From Magnetospira sp. (GTDB taxonomy: Bacteria; Pseudomonadota; Alphaproteobacteria; Rhodospirillales; Magnetospiraceae), in assembly GCA_028282245.1 (NCBI GenBank), contig JANQIL010000027.1, positions 1-64,000 on the forward strand: a stretch of DNA of 64,000 bases. Direction: 5' to 3'. Below the pieces are notes generated by a model that made no database searches, was not told the origin of the DNA, and saw only the letters and a list, made by a program, of their open reading frames with translations. Positions 50,688-61,636 of the stretch are shown in pieces; position 1 is the stretch's first letter; each line of letters begins with the position of its first letter. The translations under genes and the position numbers were made by a program.

Positions 50688-51851
50688 ATGTCCGTGATCG
50701 ATGACACCGAATCCCTGGCCGAGTTCTGTCGGCGGCTGGCCCGGGCGCCCTACGTCGCCGTCGATACCGAGTTCATGCGGGAGAAGACCTACTGGCCAAG
50801 GTTGTGCCTGGTGCAACTGGCCGGTCCGGAAGAGGCCCGCGCGGTCGATCCGCTGGCCGAGGGACTTGATCTCGGTCCGCTTCATGCCCTGATGGACGAT
50901 CCGTCCGTGGTCAAGGTGTTCCACGCGGCGCGCCAGGACCTGGAGATTTTCGTTCACCAGACCGGGCGGGTGCCGGCGCCGATATTCGATACCCAGGTCG
51001 CGGCGATGGTCTGCGGATTCGGCGACGCGGTCTCCTACGAGAACCTGGCCGCCAAGCTGGCCAAGGCGCGGGTCGACAAGTCCTCGCGCTTCACCGACTG
51101 GTCGAAGCGGCCGCTGACCGACCGCCAGGTCTCCTATGCCCTGGCCGACGTCACCCACCTGCGGGTGATCTACGAAAAGCTCAACCGGCGGCTCGACGAA
51201 ACCGGCCGCGCCCACTGGCTGACCGAGGAAACGGACATCCTGTCCGACCCGGCGACCTATCTGCCCGATCCGCGCCAGATGTACCGGAGGATCAAGGGCC
51301 GCGGCGGCAAGCCGCGGATGCTCGCGGTGCTGCGCGAGCTTGCGGCATGGCGCGAGGAGGCGGCGCAACACCGCGATATTCCGCGCAACCGGATGCTGCG
51401 CGACGAGGCGCTTCTGGAAATCGCCCACCATCTTCCGGACACCGCCGAGGATCTGGCGCGGGTGCGCGGCATGGGGCGCGGCATGGCCGAGGGTGGGCAG
51501 GGACGGGCAATCCTGGAGGCGGTGGCGCGCGGCCTTGCGCTGCCGGAGTCCGAACTGCCCGAGGCCCCACCGCGCGACACCCTGCCGAAAAACGCCGGAC
51601 CGATCGGCGAGCTTCTGAAGGTGCTGCTGAAGCTGCGCTGCCAGGAGCATGACGTGGCGCAGAAGCTGTTGGCGTCCAGCGACGACCTGGAGCAGATCGC
51701 GGCGTTCGGCGAGGCGGCGGCGGTCAAGACCCTGAACGGCTGGCGCCGCGAGGTATTCGGGGCCGACGCCCTGCGGTTGCGGGATGGCGATCTGGCGCTG
51801 GCGGTGCGCGACGGCAAGGCGAAAGTGGTGGCGGTCGAGGAGCCGGGCTAA
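50688..51851 (+). CDS. rnd: Ribonuclease D
   Basis: 3'-5' exoribonuclease for tRNA and other stable RNA ends. 387 residues: DEDD exonuclease (Asp26 and Glu28 in VAVDTEFMREKTYWP, FHAARQDLEIF, YALADVTHLR) and an HRDC domain (about 210-290, AAQHRDIPRNRMLRDEALLEIA). Its stop overlaps the converging ppx stop by 3 bp. Confidence 0.95.
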   Translation: MSVIDDTESLAEFCRRLARAPYVAVDTEFMREKTYWPRLCLVQLAGPEEARAVDPLAEGLDLGPLHALMDDPSVVKVFHAARQDLEIFVHQTGRVPAPIFDTQVAAMVCGFGDAVSYENLAAKLAKARVDKSSRFTDWSKRPLTDRQVSYALADVTHLRVIYEKLNRRLDETGRAHWLTEETDILSDPATYLPDPRQMYRRIKGRGGKPRMLAVLRELAAWREEAAQHRDIPRNRMLRDEALLEIAHHLPDTAEDLARVRGMGRGMAEGGQGRAILEAVARGLALPESELPEAPPRDTLPKNAGPIGELLKVLLKLRCQEHDVAQKLLASSDDLEQIAAFGEAAAVKTLNGWRREVFGADALRLRDGDLALAVRDGKAKVVAVEEPG

Positions 51852-53335
51852 CCACCACCCGACATCCAGCCGCGCACCTTCATGGCCTTGGCCAGGGATT
51901 GCAGGCGCTGGTTGACCGCCTCGCTGGCGAACACGCTGTCGTCCTCGGGAACCCGCAGGATCAGGGTGGTGCCGGTGAATTCCAGGGTCACCCGGGTCAG
52001 CAGGCCCGGCACGCCCCCGCTCAGGGTCGCGCCCAGGCGCAACGCGAGTCCGACCTGGCGGGCATGCCGCGCTTCCTCGTCGGTGACCAGACTCATCACC
52101 CGGGCCGCGGCGGGCAGGTTGGTGGCGCCGTTGTAGCGCTGATGGAGGATCAGTGCCAGGCGTGCCCGGTCGGCGTGGGTCAGCCCGGCCACCGACAGCT
52201 TGAGAACCCTGTGGAACGCCTGTTCGGCCCGGTAGTCGGGGTGTTCGCGCCAGGCGACGTCGCACAGGTGACAGGCGGCGACCCGCAGGCGCTGCTCCTC
52301 GAACGATTCGTCGGCGAACAGCGGTGCCGTGAAGGCGATCAGGTCGCGGCCGTCGCCCTGGTAGCGGGCATCCCGCTGGGCGACCGCCACGCAGGTTCGG
52401 ATCAAGGGATCCATTTTGCGAATATCGTTTGGCAATGCCTTGAAATAAAATCCCTCCCGCATGCCATGGGCGGAGAAGGTCACCTGCGCCGGACGCGCCC
52501 GCTTGACGATTCGCCGCAGCAACTGGGCGGCCAGCGGCAGGGAGGCCCGGCGGCGCGTCGAGATCGTCGGAAAGGCGTCCAGATCCTGCGGGCCCATCCT
52601 CGCCACTTCCTTGGCGAGGTCGAGCACGGCGTCCAGCGGCAGGGTGTAATTGTCGACGATGTGTAGGGGATAGTCTGTGATCAGAATCAGTACCCTAGCC
52701 AGCGCGCGCCAGGATCCGCCGACCGGGAAGAAGGTCCGATCGGCGGCCTCCTCCAGCCACGGCAGGCCGTCGAGGTGCGAATCGATGATCCCCTTGGCCG
52801 CCTGCACGTCGCCGCCGCAGGCCTCGGACAGGTAGATGATGCCCAGCGGCAGGGTGCTGTAGTCGCCGTAGTCGCCGTCCTTCAGGGCCACCAGATCGAG
52901 GCTGCCGCCTCCCAGGTCGCCCATCAGGCCGGTCGCCCTGGGCCAGTCGGAAATCACGCCCATGGCCGCCAATTGGGCCTCGTCCCGGCCGCCGAGCACG
53001 GTGACCGGAAGCCCGAAGCGGCGTTCGATCTCGGCCACGAAATCGGGACCGTCGGTGGCGTCGCGCACCGCCGCAGTGGCGAGCAGATCGATCCGCTCGA
53101 CTCCCATGGCCCGGGTCAACAGGGTGAACCGTTTAAGGGTGTTGAAGGTCATCTCGACCGCTTCCCGGTTCAGGTGGCCGGTCGTCCGCAGGCCTCGGCC
53201 GAGACCGCACAGGGCGCGCTCGTTGAAGATCTGGATCGGCGTCCGGGTCTGGCCATGGAACACCACCAAGCGAACCGAGTTGGAGCCGATGTCGACAACC
53301 GCGCTACGGCCCTGCGGCAAATCGCCGTCGGTCAC
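51848..53335 (-). CDS. ppx: Exopolyphosphatase (Ppx/GppA)
   Basis: Hydrolyses polyphosphate or pppGpp. 495 residues from a GTG: ASKHA-fold opening AVVDIGSNSVRLVVF, second phosphate loop LMGDLGGGSLDLV, then a C-terminal HD-like helical domain (about 330-495). It follows ppk by 4 bp, so synthesis and breakdown of polyphosphate are coupled. Confidence 0.94.
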   Translation of the reverse strand: MTDGDLPQGRSAVVDIGSNSVRLVVFHGQTRTPIQIFNERALCGLGRGLRTTGHLNREAVEMTFNTLKRFTLLTRAMGVERIDLLATAAVRDATDGPDFVAEIERRFGLPVTVLGGRDEAQLAAMGVISDWPRATGLMGDLGGGSLDLVALKDGDYGDYSTLPLGIIYLSEACGGDVQAAKGIIDSHLDGLPWLEEAADRTFFPVGGSWRALARVLILITDYPLHIVDNYTLPLDAVLDLAKEVARMGPQDLDAFPTISTRRRASLPLAAQLLRRIVKRARPAQVTFSAHGMREGFYFKALPNDIRKMDPLIRTCVAVAQRDARYQGDGRDLIAFTAPLFADESFEEQRLRVAACHLCDVAWREHPDYRAEQAFHRVLKLSVAGLTHADRARLALILHQRYNGATNLPAAARVMSLVTDEEARHARQVGLALRLGATLSGGVPGLLTRVTLEFTGTTLILRVPEDDSVFASEAVNQRLQSLAKAMKVRGWMSGGG

Positions 53336-53339
53336 CCTC

Positions 53340-55487
53340 CTAGTCCTTCAGGTCCAGGGTCAGCTTGGGAATGCGCGCCAGATCCTTCTTCATCAGACGG
53401 CCACGCCCCGACAGGCTGGGATTGGTCATGAAGTAGGTATGGCAGTTGAATCCCTCGTCGTCGTCCGGAACCAGGCGGGTGTAGCTGCCGTCCGCCGACA
53501 GCACCCAGCTTTGCAGGTTATCCTTGAAGGTGGCGATCATGATCTGGTCGAGCACCTGCTCGTGCACGGTGGGGTTCTCGATCGGCACCAGGGTCTCGAC
53601 CCGCCGGTTGAGGTTGCGGCCCATCCAGTCGGCGGACGAGATGAACAGCTTGGCCTGGCGCGATGGCAGCTTCTCGCCGTTGCCGAAGGCGATGATGCGG
53701 GAATGCTCCAGGAACCGGCCGACGATGCTCTTGACCCGGATGTTGTCCGACATCCCCGGCACCCCGGGGCGCAGGCAGCAGATGCCGCGGATCACCAGGT
53801 CGATCAGCACGCCCGCCTCGGATGCTTCGTAGAGCTTCTTGATGATCCGCCGGTCGACCAGCGAATTCATCTTGGCCCAGATCATGGCCGGCTTGCCGTC
53901 CCGGGCGAACGCGATCTCGCGGTCGATGTGCTCGACCAGGACCTCGCGCAGGTTCACCGGGGCGTAGGACAGCTTCCCCATTTCGGAGGGAGTCGCGTAG
54001 CCGGTCATGAAGTTGAAGATGCGCGCCGCGTCCTGGCACAGCAATGGATCGCAGGTGAAGAACGACAGGTCGGTATAGATCTTGGCGGTGATCGGATGGT
54101 AGTTGCCGGTTCCGTAATGGACGTAGGAGCGCAGGCCGCCGGCCTCTCGGCGCACCACGAGGTTGACCTTGGCGTGGGTCTTCTTGTCCATGAAGCCGTA
54201 GACAACCTGGCAGCCGGCCCGCTCCAGGTCGCGGGCCCAGCGGATGTTGGCCTCCTCGTCGAACCGCGCCTTCAACTCGACCATCGCGGTCACCCACTTG
54301 CCGGCCTCGGCGGCCTCGATCAGGGCGGCGACGACCGGCGAGTTGTTGCTGGTCCGATAGAGGGTCTGCTTGATTGCCACGACATCCGGGTCGCGCGCCG
54401 CCTGACGCACGAACTGCACCACCACGTCGAAGCTCTCGTAGGGGTGATGGACGATCATGTCCTTCTTGCGGATCGCCGCGAAGACATCGCCGCCCATCTC
54501 GCGGACCCGTTCCGGGAAACGCGCCGCGTAGGGCTTGAACTGGAGGTCCGGGCGATCGTCGACGATCAGCGTCTTGATATCGACCAGACCCAGAAGCCCG
54601 TCCAGGAGGAACACTTCCTTGTCCTCCGAGCCCAGTTCTCGAACGACCAGATCGGCCAGATCGTTCGGCATGCCGGCCTTCATCGAAAGCCGGATCACGG
54701 ACCCCCGCCGCCGCCTCTTGAGGGCCGATTCGAACGTTCGGACCAGATCCTCGGCCTCCTCGTCGATCTCCATCTCGCTGTCGCGAATGATCCGGAAGGT
54801 GCCGCCCTTGAGTTCGGTGAAGCCGGGGAACAGGCTGTCCATGAACAGCCCGATAACGTCCTCGATGGCGATGAACCGGATGTCCTCCTTGTCGGGCAGG
54901 CGAATGAAGCGGTCGACCAGGTGCGGCACCGGGATCAGGACCCGCATGGTCTCCTCGCCGCCACGGCGTTGCAGGAGCTTGACCAGCGAGAACCCGAGGT
55001 TGGGAATGAACGGGAACGGATGCGCCGGATCGATGGCCAGCGGCGTCAGGACCGGGAAAATGTGGGTCATGAAGTGGCCGTCCAGCCAGACCCGGTCCTC
55101 GTTGCAGAGGTCGCCGGGCCCCATCACGCGGATTCCGGCGCCGGCCAGTTCCGCCTTCAATTGCAGCCAGCAGGCCTGTTGGTCGGTTTGCAGGCGCACG
55201 GCCACCTCGTGGATGGCGTCGAGCTGTTCGGTCGGGGTCAGGCCGTCGTCGGACAGCGCCTTGACTCCGGCGTGCAGCTGGCCGCGCAGGCCGGCCACGC
55301 GGACCATGTAGAACTCGTCCAGGTTCGACGCCGAGATGGACAGGAAGCGCACCCGTTCGAGCAGCGGATGGCGTGTGTTGTGGGCTTCCTCCATCACCCG
55401 AGCGTTGAAGGCCAGCCAGGAGACCTCCCGGTTGATGAGCCGGCCGGGCGACTCCTGTCTGGATTTGGTTGCGGCCTGCTCGTCCAT
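53340..55487 (-). CDS. ppk: Polyphosphate kinase 1
   Basis: Polymerises ATP gamma-phosphate to polyphosphate. 715 residues with N domain ([14 protein letters not shown]), head domain, and the two PLD-like catalytic domains: the autophosphorylated His in [11 protein letters not shown] (about 455-463), [11 protein letters not shown] before it, and a second conserved His region near [16 protein letters not shown]. First gene of ppk-ppx. Divergent from sixA. Confidence 0.96.
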   Translation of the reverse strand: MDEQAATKSRQESPGRLINREVSWLAFNARVMEEAHNTRHPLLERVRFLSISASNLDEFYMVRVAGLRGQLHAGVKALSDDGLTPTEQLDAIHEVAVRLQTDQQACWLQLKAELAGAGIRVMGPGDLCNEDRVWLDGHFMTHIFPVLTPLAIDPAHPFPFIPNLGFSLVKLLQRRGGEETMRVLIPVPHLVDRFIRLPDKEDIRFIAIEDVIGLFMDSLFPGFTELKGGTFRIIRDSEMEIDEEAEDLVRTFESALKRRRRGSVIRLSMKAGMPNDLADLVVRELGSEDKEVFLLDGLLGLVDIKTLIVDDRPDLQFKPYAARFPERVREMGGDVFAAIRKKDMIVHHPYESFDVVVQFVRQAARDPDVVAIKQTLYRTSNNSPVVAALIEAAEAGKWVTAMVELKARFDEEANIRWARDLERAGCQVVYGFMDKKTHAKVNLVVRREAGGLRSYVHYGTGNYHPITAKIYTDLSFFTCDPLLCQDAARIFNFMTGYATPSEMGKLSYAPVNLREVLVEHIDREIAFARDGKPAMIWAKMNSLVDRRIIKKLYEASEAGVLIDLVIRGICCLRPGVPGMSDNIRVKSIVGRFLEHSRIIAFGNGEKLPSRQAKLFISSADWMGRNLNRRVETLVPIENPTVHEQVLDQIMIATFKDNLQSWVLSADGSYTRLVPDDDEGFNCHTYFMTNPSLSGRGRLMKKDLARIPKLTLDLKD

Positions 55488-55600
55488 CTCGGAGGTCCTC
55501 GCGGGTTATGAGATTTTTGGCGGGAAAGGATGGCGTTCCGACCCCGCCAGACGTTACCATAGCGAGTCGGCATGGCGTTACCAACACTCACGTTTCTGTC

Positions 55601-56119
55601 ATGAAAACCCTCTACCTGCTTCGTCACGGCAAGTCGGCGTGGAACAAGCCGGACCTGCCGGACTTCGATCGGCCGTTGGCTCCGCGCGGTCGCCGCGCCG
55701 CGCGCGCGATGGGCGACCACATGGCGCGCGAGGGCCTGCGCCCCGACCTGATCCTGTGTTCCGCCGCCCGGCGGGCCCGCGAGACCATGGAGCATGTCCA
55801 GGACGCATGGTCGTTCGAGGTTCCGGTGTTGCTGGAGCGCGAGATCTATGACGACGACGCGGCCGGCCTGGAGGGCCGCCTGGGGCGCGTCGATCCGAAC
55901 CTGGGCTCGGTGCTGATGATCGGCCATAATCCGACCTTGCAGGATCTCACCCTGCGCCTGGCCGGGGTCGGGCCGGCGGAGGCGCTGACCGGGGTCCGCA
56001 GGAAGTTTCCCACCGCCGCCCTGGCGGTGTTGACTTTCGAGGTGCCGGGAGCGGCCTGGACCGGCGTCCGGACCGGCGTTGGCACCCTGAGTCGCTTCGT
56101 GCGGCCGCGCGATCTGTGA
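55601..56119 (+). CDS. sixA: SixA-type phosphohistidine phosphatase
   Basis: 172 residues, histidine phosphatase superfamily: RHGKS with His9 (MKTLYLLRHGKSAWN), PRGRRAARAMGDH, SSAARRARET as CSAARRARETMEH and GHNPTLQDL. SixA in E. coli dephosphorylates the HPt of ArcB and the nitrogen PTS. ATG 55601 follows the ppk divergent promoter region; an upstream extension is unconserved. Possible targets here include ChpT- or HPt-type proteins, but this is a guess. Confidence 0.9.
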   Translation: MKTLYLLRHGKSAWNKPDLPDFDRPLAPRGRRAARAMGDHMAREGLRPDLILCSAARRARETMEHVQDAWSFEVPVLLEREIYDDDAAGLEGRLGRVDPNLGSVLMIGHNPTLQDLTLRLAGVGPAEALTGVRRKFPTAALAVLTFEVPGAAWTGVRTGVGTLSRFVRPRDL

Positions 56120-56305
56120 TGGGACGCGGCAGCCATCCGCCACCGATCCCGAGAGGTCGCGCCATGCCGTCGCGCGCGACCGCGCCTTGCGACTTGACGA
56201 GGAAATCGAGCTTGTTTGGCGCGCCTGGGCCGCGTCCGGGAAAACGGTTTCGCGCCGGCTCGGCTGTGGCATAATCCGGCCTCCCCGAAAGACGCAGGAG
56301 GTTCG

Positions 56306-57814
56306 ATGCCCTACGAGAGCTTGCGCGATTTCATGGCGCTCCTGGAGCGGCGAGGCCTTCTGCGCCGGGTCGCGGCGCCGGTGTCCCCGGTTCTGGAAAT
56401 GACCGAGATCCAGACCCGCCTGCTGGCCGAGCGGGGACCGGCGGTGTTGTTCGAAAATCCGGTGCGCGAGGATGGCACGCCCCATGGAATGCCGGTGCTG
56501 GTCAATCTGTTCGGCACCGTGGAGCGGGTTGCCCTGGGCATGGACCGCGACATTGCGCGGCTGCGCGAAGTGGGCGAGACCCTGGCCTTTCTGCGCCAGC
56601 CGGAGCCGCCGGGCGGCCTCAGGGAGGCGATGGGCATGCTGCCGATGGTCCGGCAGGTGCTGTCGATGAAGCCCAGATCCACCGCCCAGGCGCCGTGCCA
56701 GGAGGTGGTGCTCGACGGCGACCGGGTGGACCTGACCGCGTTGCCGATCCAGACCTGCTGGCCCGGCGAGCCGGCGCCGCTCATCACCTGGCCGCTGGTG
56801 GTCACCCACGGGCCGGGCAGGGGGCGCACCGATGATTTCAACCTCGGCATCTACCGCATGCAGGTGCTGGGGAAAAACCGCTGCGTCATGCGCTGGCTGA
56901 AGCATCGCGGCGGGGCGCAGCACTTCGCGCGCTGGGTCGCGGCGGGCAAGGGCAAGTTCCCGGCGGCGGCGGTGATCGGGGCCGATCCGGGAACCATCCT
57001 GGCCGCCGTCACGCCGGTTCCGGACACCCTGTCCGAGTATCAGTTCGCCGGTCTTCTGCGCGGCACCAAGGTGGCGCTCGCCGACTGCAAGACGCTGCCG
57101 CTGAAGGTGCCGGCGACGGCCGAGATCGTGCTCGAAGGGCACGTGCTGCCGGACGAGGAGGCCGACGAGGGACCCTATGGGGATCACACCGGCTACTACA
57201 ACGCGGTCGAGCGGTTTCCGGTGTTCGAGGTCGACGCCATCACCATGCGCCGCAAGCCGATCTATCTGTCGACCTTCACCGGGCGTCCGCCCGACGAGCC
57301 GAGCGTGCTGGGCGAGGCCCTGAACGAGGTGTTCATTCCGCTGCTCCAACAGCAGTTTCCAGAGGTGGTGGACTTCTGGCTGCCGCCCGAGGGCTGCTCC
57401 TATCGAATCGCCGTCATCTCCATGAAGAAGGCCTATCCGGGCCACGCCAAGCGGGTGATGATGGGGGCGTGGTCGTACCTGCGCCAGTTCATGTACACCA
57501 AGTGGCTGATCGTGGTCGACGACGACATCGACGCCCGCGACTGGAAGGACGTGATGTGGGCGGTCTCCACCCGCATGGATCCGGTGCGCGACATCACGAC
57601 CATCGAGAACACGCCGATCGACTACCTGGATTTCGCGTCGCCGGAGCCCAGCCTGGGCGGCAAGCTGGGGTTCGACGCCACCAATAAATGGCCGCCGGAG
57701 ACCAAGCGCGACTGGGGCACCAAGATCCGGATGTCGGACGAGGTGATCCGCAGGGTCGATGCCCTGTGGCCGGACCTGGGCCTGCCGGGGAGCGGCCGGG
57801 CGATCTGGCGGTAG
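56306..57814 (+). CDS. ubiD: UbiD-family 4-hydroxy-3-polyprenylbenzoate decarboxylase
   Basis: Prenylated-FMN-dependent decarboxylase of ubiquinone synthesis. 502 residues with [49 protein letters not shown] and a metal/cofactor Glu in [15 protein letters not shown] perfect AGGAGG sits 5 bases before ATG 56306. ubiX is not in the window. Confidence 0.94.
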   Translation: MPYESLRDFMALLERRGLLRRVAAPVSPVLEMTEIQTRLLAERGPAVLFENPVREDGTPHGMPVLVNLFGTVERVALGMDRDIARLREVGETLAFLRQPEPPGGLREAMGMLPMVRQVLSMKPRSTAQAPCQEVVLDGDRVDLTALPIQTCWPGEPAPLITWPLVVTHGPGRGRTDDFNLGIYRMQVLGKNRCVMRWLKHRGGAQHFARWVAAGKGKFPAAAVIGADPGTILAAVTPVPDTLSEYQFAGLLRGTKVALADCKTLPLKVPATAEIVLEGHVLPDEEADEGPYGDHTGYYNAVERFPVFEVDAITMRRKPIYLSTFTGRPPDEPSVLGEALNEVFIPLLQQQFPEVVDFWLPPEGCSYRIAVISMKKAYPGHAKRVMMGAWSYLRQFMYTKWLIVVDDDIDARDWKDVMWAVSTRMDPVRDITTIENTPIDYLDFASPEPSLGGKLGFDATNKWPPETKRDWGTKIRMSDEVIRRVDALWPDLGLPGSGRAIWR

Positions 57815-57897
57815 GCGTCCCGGATAGGCATTTCTTTCTGTGCGCCACCGGCACCGTTATACTTTGCGCCCTTGTGGTAACCGACCCGAGTCTCCCA

Positions 57898-58605
57898 ATG
57901 CAAATCGACCCCGCGAAACCCCACCCGACACGGAGCGGCGAAACTTGGCCGTGGCGACGCTGGCACGACGGTTCCGCCGTGACGCTCTTGCTCAGCATGA
58001 CGGCCATCGGGCGGCCGGAGCGGCTCGCCGACCTCGACGTGCCGTGGTGGACCTTTCCGGCGATTCGCGAGATCGACCGGTTTCTGCGGACCCGCAACGG
58101 CGGCGCCGTGGCGTTCGAGTACGGGTCGGGGGCGAGCACGGCGTGGCTGGCGCGGCGTTGCGCCCGCGTGTGGTCGGCCGAGCACGATTCGCGCTATCTG
58201 GAGATCACGCGCCGCCTGCTCAACGGCGATCCGCGGGCCGATCTGCTCCATGCGCCGCCGCGCCGCCTGGCCGAGGGCGAAACCGCGTGGGCCGGATCGC
58301 GAACCGGCCGTTACAGGGGGTGGGACTTCGCCGACTACGTGGCCGCCATTCGCCGGCCCGGGACCACCTTCGATCTCATCGTGATCGACGGCCGGGCCCG
58401 CGTCGCCTGCCTGCGGGAGGCCCTGAACTGGGTTCGCGACGACGGGCTGATCGTCCTCGACAACAGTAACCGCGACGAATACGCCGCCGCCCTCGCGGAA
58501 TTGCTCGTGCCACCGCTTCGCCTGCGCGGCCTCGCGCCGTGTCTGCCCTACGGCAGCGAGACGGCGATCATTCGGCCGTGCCGCGACCGCGCCGAGGCAG
58601 GATAG
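57898..58605 (+). CDS. Class I SAM-dependent methyltransferase-like protein
   Basis: 235 residues. A Rossmann-type start AVAFEYGSGASTAWLARRC, an acidic residue in WSAEHDSRYLE and FDLIVIDGRARVACLREAL with VRDDGLIVLDNSNR fit a small-molecule or sugar methyltransferase. Substrate unknown. ATG 57898 chosen because the upstream open frame crosses ubiD. Confidence 0.75.
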   Translation: MQIDPAKPHPTRSGETWPWRRWHDGSAVTLLLSMTAIGRPERLADLDVPWWTFPAIREIDRFLRTRNGGAVAFEYGSGASTAWLARRCARVWSAEHDSRYLEITRRLLNGDPRADLLHAPPRRLAEGETAWAGSRTGRYRGWDFADYVAAIRRPGTTFDLIVIDGRARVACLREALNWVRDDGLIVLDNSNRDEYAAALAELLVPPLRLRGLAPCLPYGSETAIIRPCRDRAEAG

Positions 58606-58649
58606 CCGGCCTCGCGCGCGATCCCATGGATATGACGGAGTTTATCCAA

Positions 58650-58677
58650 GCGGATGGATCGCCGGCGGCCCATCCGC
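58650..58677 (-). terminator. Hairpin downstream of mce
   Basis: Perfect 8-bp stem GCGGATGG (58650-58657) with CCATCCGC (58670-58677), 12-nt loop, 12 bp beyond the mce stop and in the converging gap with the methyltransferase-like gene. No T-run. Confidence 0.35.
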
Positions 58678-58689
58678 CCGGAAAGCGCG

Positions 58690-59094
58690 TTACGCCTGCT
58701 CCAACTCGACCAGGGTACCCACGAAGTCCTTCGGGTGCAGGAACAGCACCGGATTGCCGTGCGCGCCGATCTTCGGGTCGCCGTTGCCGAGCACGCGCAT
58801 GCCCTCGGATTTCAGCTTGTCGCGCGCCGCCAGGATGTCCTTGACCTCGTAGCACACGTGGTGAATGCCGCCGCCGGCATTGTTTTCGAGGAATTTGGCG
58901 ATCGGCGATTTGTCGCCCAACGGATGCAGCAGTTCGACCTTGGTGTTCGGAAGGTTCACGAACACCACGGTCACCCCGTGCTCCGGCACGTCGTGCGGCT
59001 CCGAAACCTCGGCGCCGAGAGCGTTCTTGTAGGTTGCCGTGGCCGCTTCCAGGTCGGGTACCGCGATGGCCACGTGATTAAGACGTCCAATCAT
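58690..59094 (-). CDS. mce: Methylmalonyl-CoA epimerase
   Basis: 134-residue VOC-fold enzyme interconverting (R)- and (S)-methylmalonyl-CoA in propionate metabolism. Metal-site His in GRLNHVAIAVPD and IHHVCYEV, with Glu in KVELLHPLG and near the C-terminus (GTLVELEQ). GGGAG precedes ATG 59094. Its place after rnj is conserved in Alphaproteobacteria. Confidence 0.93.
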   Translation of the reverse strand: MIGRLNHVAIAVPDLEAATATYKNALGAEVSEPHDVPEHGVTVVFVNLPNTKVELLHPLGDKSPIAKFLENNAGGGIHHVCYEVKDILAARDKLKSEGMRVLGNGDPKIGAHGNPVLFLHPKDFVGTLVELEQA

Positions 59095-59182
59095 GTTGAA
59101 TCTCCCAGCTTGACGGTTTGGCCTCATGTTATCATTGGGGCACACTTAACGCATATCAAGGCGGCCTGTCGATGTGGAATCG

Positions 59183-60826
59183 CTACAGCCGCACCAGATG
59201 CACGCTGGTGGTTGGTTTTTTGCCGATCGCCTCGCGAAACACACGGCGTACCGCGATTCGCACCGCTTCCGAGATTTCCTCGTCGTCGCGCGCGTGGGGG
59301 TTGACGGCGCCGGCGGCGGCGTCCGCCGCTTCGTCGAGCAGGTCGTCCTCGTCCTCCTCGATCAGGCCCTGCACGCTGACTTGCGGGGTCGTCGCCAGCT
59401 TGCCCCGGCCGTCGAGGACCAGGGTCACGTGGGCGGTGCCGTTGAACACCGCCTTGCCGCGCCCCTTGAGCACCGCGCCGTCGAACGGCACCGCGCGGAT
59501 GCCGTCCAGGCCCCAGCGGCCGACCGGCACCTCGTCGACGATTTCCGGCCCGTCGGGGGCGAGGCGCACCATGCTGCCGTTCTCGGCCACCCGGGCCCGT
59601 GGGATTCCGCATTGGAGGGCGAACCGCACCTGTTCGCGCAGGTGCACCGATTCACCGTGCATGGGCATCAGGATCCGTGGCCGCAGAAGGTCGTACATGC
59701 GTTTCAATTCGCCCTTCGCCGGATGGCCGGACACATGCACGTGGGCGTCGCGCCAGGTGAGAACCTCGATCTTGCGCCGCACCAGGGCGTTCTGGATCCG
59801 CTGCACCGACAACTCGTTGCCCGGGATGATTCGGGCCGAGAAGATGACTCGGGCGCCCGCCTTGAAGGCAATGTCGCGGTGTCCGTCGAAGGCGATCCGG
59901 GCCAGGGCGCCGCGCGGCTCGCCCTGACATCCGGTGCAGATGTAGAGCAGCTTGTCGTCGGGCAGGTAGCCGGCCTCCTTTTCCGGCACGAAGCCGGGAA
60001 GGTCGTCGAACAGGCCGTGGGCCCGGGCCAGCCCGTTCATCCGGTGCAGCGAGCGGCCGACCAGGCAGACGTCGCGACCGTTGGCCATGGCCGCCCGCAC
60101 GATGGTTTTCAGACGCCCCACGTTGGTGGCGAAGCAGGTGACCGCGACCTGACCCGGCGCCTCGCCGATCAGCCGGGTCAGGTCCGGCAGCAGATCGGAT
60201 TCGGACTCGCCGTCGCCGTCGGTCAGCACGTTGGTGGAATCGCAGACCAGGGCGGTGATTCCGGCGTCGCCGAGCGCCTTCAGGGCGGCCTCGTCGGTCG
60301 CCTCGCCGATCACCGGCGCGGGGTCGAGCTTGAAGTCGCCGCTGTGCGCGATGTGCCCGTGCGGGGTCTCCAGGAGCAGCAGGTTGGGTTCCGGAATCGA
60401 ATGGGTCACGGTGACGTAACGCGCCTTGAACGGTCCCACCTGGAACGATCCCGACAGCGGGATCTCGTGCAGCGGCACTTGGTTTTCCAGGCGCGCCTCG
60501 GTCAGCTTGCCGCGCAGCATGGCGGCGGTGAACGGGGTCGCGTAGACCGGGCAGCGCAGGCGTCGCCACAGGTGGTGAACGGCGCCCAGGTGATCCTCGT
60601 GGGCGTGGGTGAGGATGATCCCGGCCAGCCGGTGGCGGCGCTCCTCGATCCAGCCGATTTCCGGCAGGATCACGTCGACGCCGGGCACCGAGCCGTCGCT
60701 GAAGGTGATTCCGCAGTCGACCATGACCCAGTCCGGGTCGTCCTCCGGTCCCAGGCCGTAGAGGTAGACGTTCATGCCGATTTCGCCGGCTCCGCCGAGC
60801 GGCAGCCAGTAGACACCCTCGCTCAC
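59183..60826 (-). CDS. rnj: Ribonuclease J
   Basis: Metallo-beta-lactamase/beta-CASP RNase with 5' exo- and endonuclease activity. 547 residues: [12 protein letters not shown], metal motif HAHEDH (His74, His76, Asp78, His79), GDFKLDP, beta-CASP block, then [18 protein letters not shown]. The GTG start at 60826 overlaps the coaX stop by 4 bp (GTGA). The long open frame further upstream is antisense noise. Confidence 0.95.
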   Translation of the reverse strand: MSEGVYWLPLGGAGEIGMNVYLYGLGPEDDPDWVMVDCGITFSDGSVPGVDVILPEIGWIEERRHRLAGIILTHAHEDHLGAVHHLWRRLRCPVYATPFTAAMLRGKLTEARLENQVPLHEIPLSGSFQVGPFKARYVTVTHSIPEPNLLLLETPHGHIAHSGDFKLDPAPVIGEATDEAALKALGDAGITALVCDSTNVLTDGDGESESDLLPDLTRLIGEAPGQVAVTCFATNVGRLKTIVRAAMANGRDVCLVGRSLHRMNGLARAHGLFDDLPGFVPEKEAGYLPDDKLLYICTGCQGEPRGALARIAFDGHRDIAFKAGARVIFSARIIPGNELSVQRIQNALVRRKIEVLTWRDAHVHVSGHPAKGELKRMYDLLRPRILMPMHGESVHLREQVRFALQCGIPRARVAENGSMVRLAPDGPEIVDEVPVGRWGLDGIRAVPFDGAVLKGRGKAVFNGTAHVTLVLDGRGKLATTPQVSVQGLIEEDEDDLLDEAADAAAGAVNPHARDDEEISEAVRIAVRRVFREAIGKKPTTSVHLVRL

Positions 60827-61623
60827 GCCCGGTCTCCCCGATTTTCGTCTTTTCCTTGGTTGCGAAGGTACAGCAGCCGCAGGCCGCGCATGGTGAGGTC
60901 CGAATCGGCGGCATCGATGCAATCGGTGGTGTCGGCGAACAACGGCGCCAGGCCACCGGTGGCGATCACCCGCATCGGCGTTCCGAACTCGTCGCGGATG
61001 CGTCGGACCATGCCCTCGATCATGCTCACGTAGCCCCAGAAGATACCCGATTTCATGGCTTCCACGGTGCCCTTGGCGATCACGTCGCGGGGCCGCCCGA
61101 TGGCGACGCGCGGTAATTGCGCGGCCGCCATGTGCAAGGCCTCCAGCGACAGGTTGATGCCGGGCGCGATTGCCCCGCCCACGTAGTTGCCATCGCCGTC
61201 GACCACGTCGAAGGTCGTGGCGGTGCCGAAATCGATCACGATCTGGGCGCCCCGGTGCGCCGCGAAGGCAGCCACGGCGTTGATCAGCCTGTCGGCGCCC
61301 ACTTCTTCCGGACGGTCCATGCGGATCTCCAGCCCGAGATCCACCTCCGGCGTGCCGACCACCATCGGCGTGCAGCCGAAGTACTTGCGGCACAGGGTGC
61401 GCAGATTGAACAGGTTGGCCGGCACCACGGTCCCGATGATGGCGGCCTTGATGTCGCGCGGGTGCAGCCCGTTGAGCGTCATCAATTGGGCCAGCCAAAC
61501 CCCGTATTCGTCGGCCGTGCGTCCGCTGTCGGTGGCGCAGCGCCACTCGCCGCGCGGGGTTCCGGCGGCGTCGAAGATCGCGAAGACCGTGTTGGTGTTG
61601 CCGGAGTCGATGGCGAGCAGCAT
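60823..61623 (-). CDS. coaX: Type III pantothenate kinase
   Basis: First step of CoA synthesis. 266 residues, ASKHA fold: [55 protein letters not shown] and GATE-like [11 protein letters not shown] 61623 matches the conserved start. Coupled to rnj by a 4-bp overlap. Confidence 0.95.
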   Translation of the reverse strand: MLLAIDSGNTNTVFAIFDAAGTPRGEWRCATDSGRTADEYGVWLAQLMTLNGLHPRDIKAAIIGTVVPANLFNLRTLCRKYFGCTPMVVGTPEVDLGLEIRMDRPEEVGADRLINAVAAFAAHRGAQIVIDFGTATTFDVVDGDGNYVGGAIAPGINLSLEALHMAAAQLPRVAIGRPRDVIAKGTVEAMKSGIFWGYVSMIEGMVRRIRDEFGTPMRVIATGGLAPLFADTTDCIDAADSDLTMRGLRLLYLRNQGKDENRGDRA

Positions 61624-61636
61624 GGATGGATCCCGG

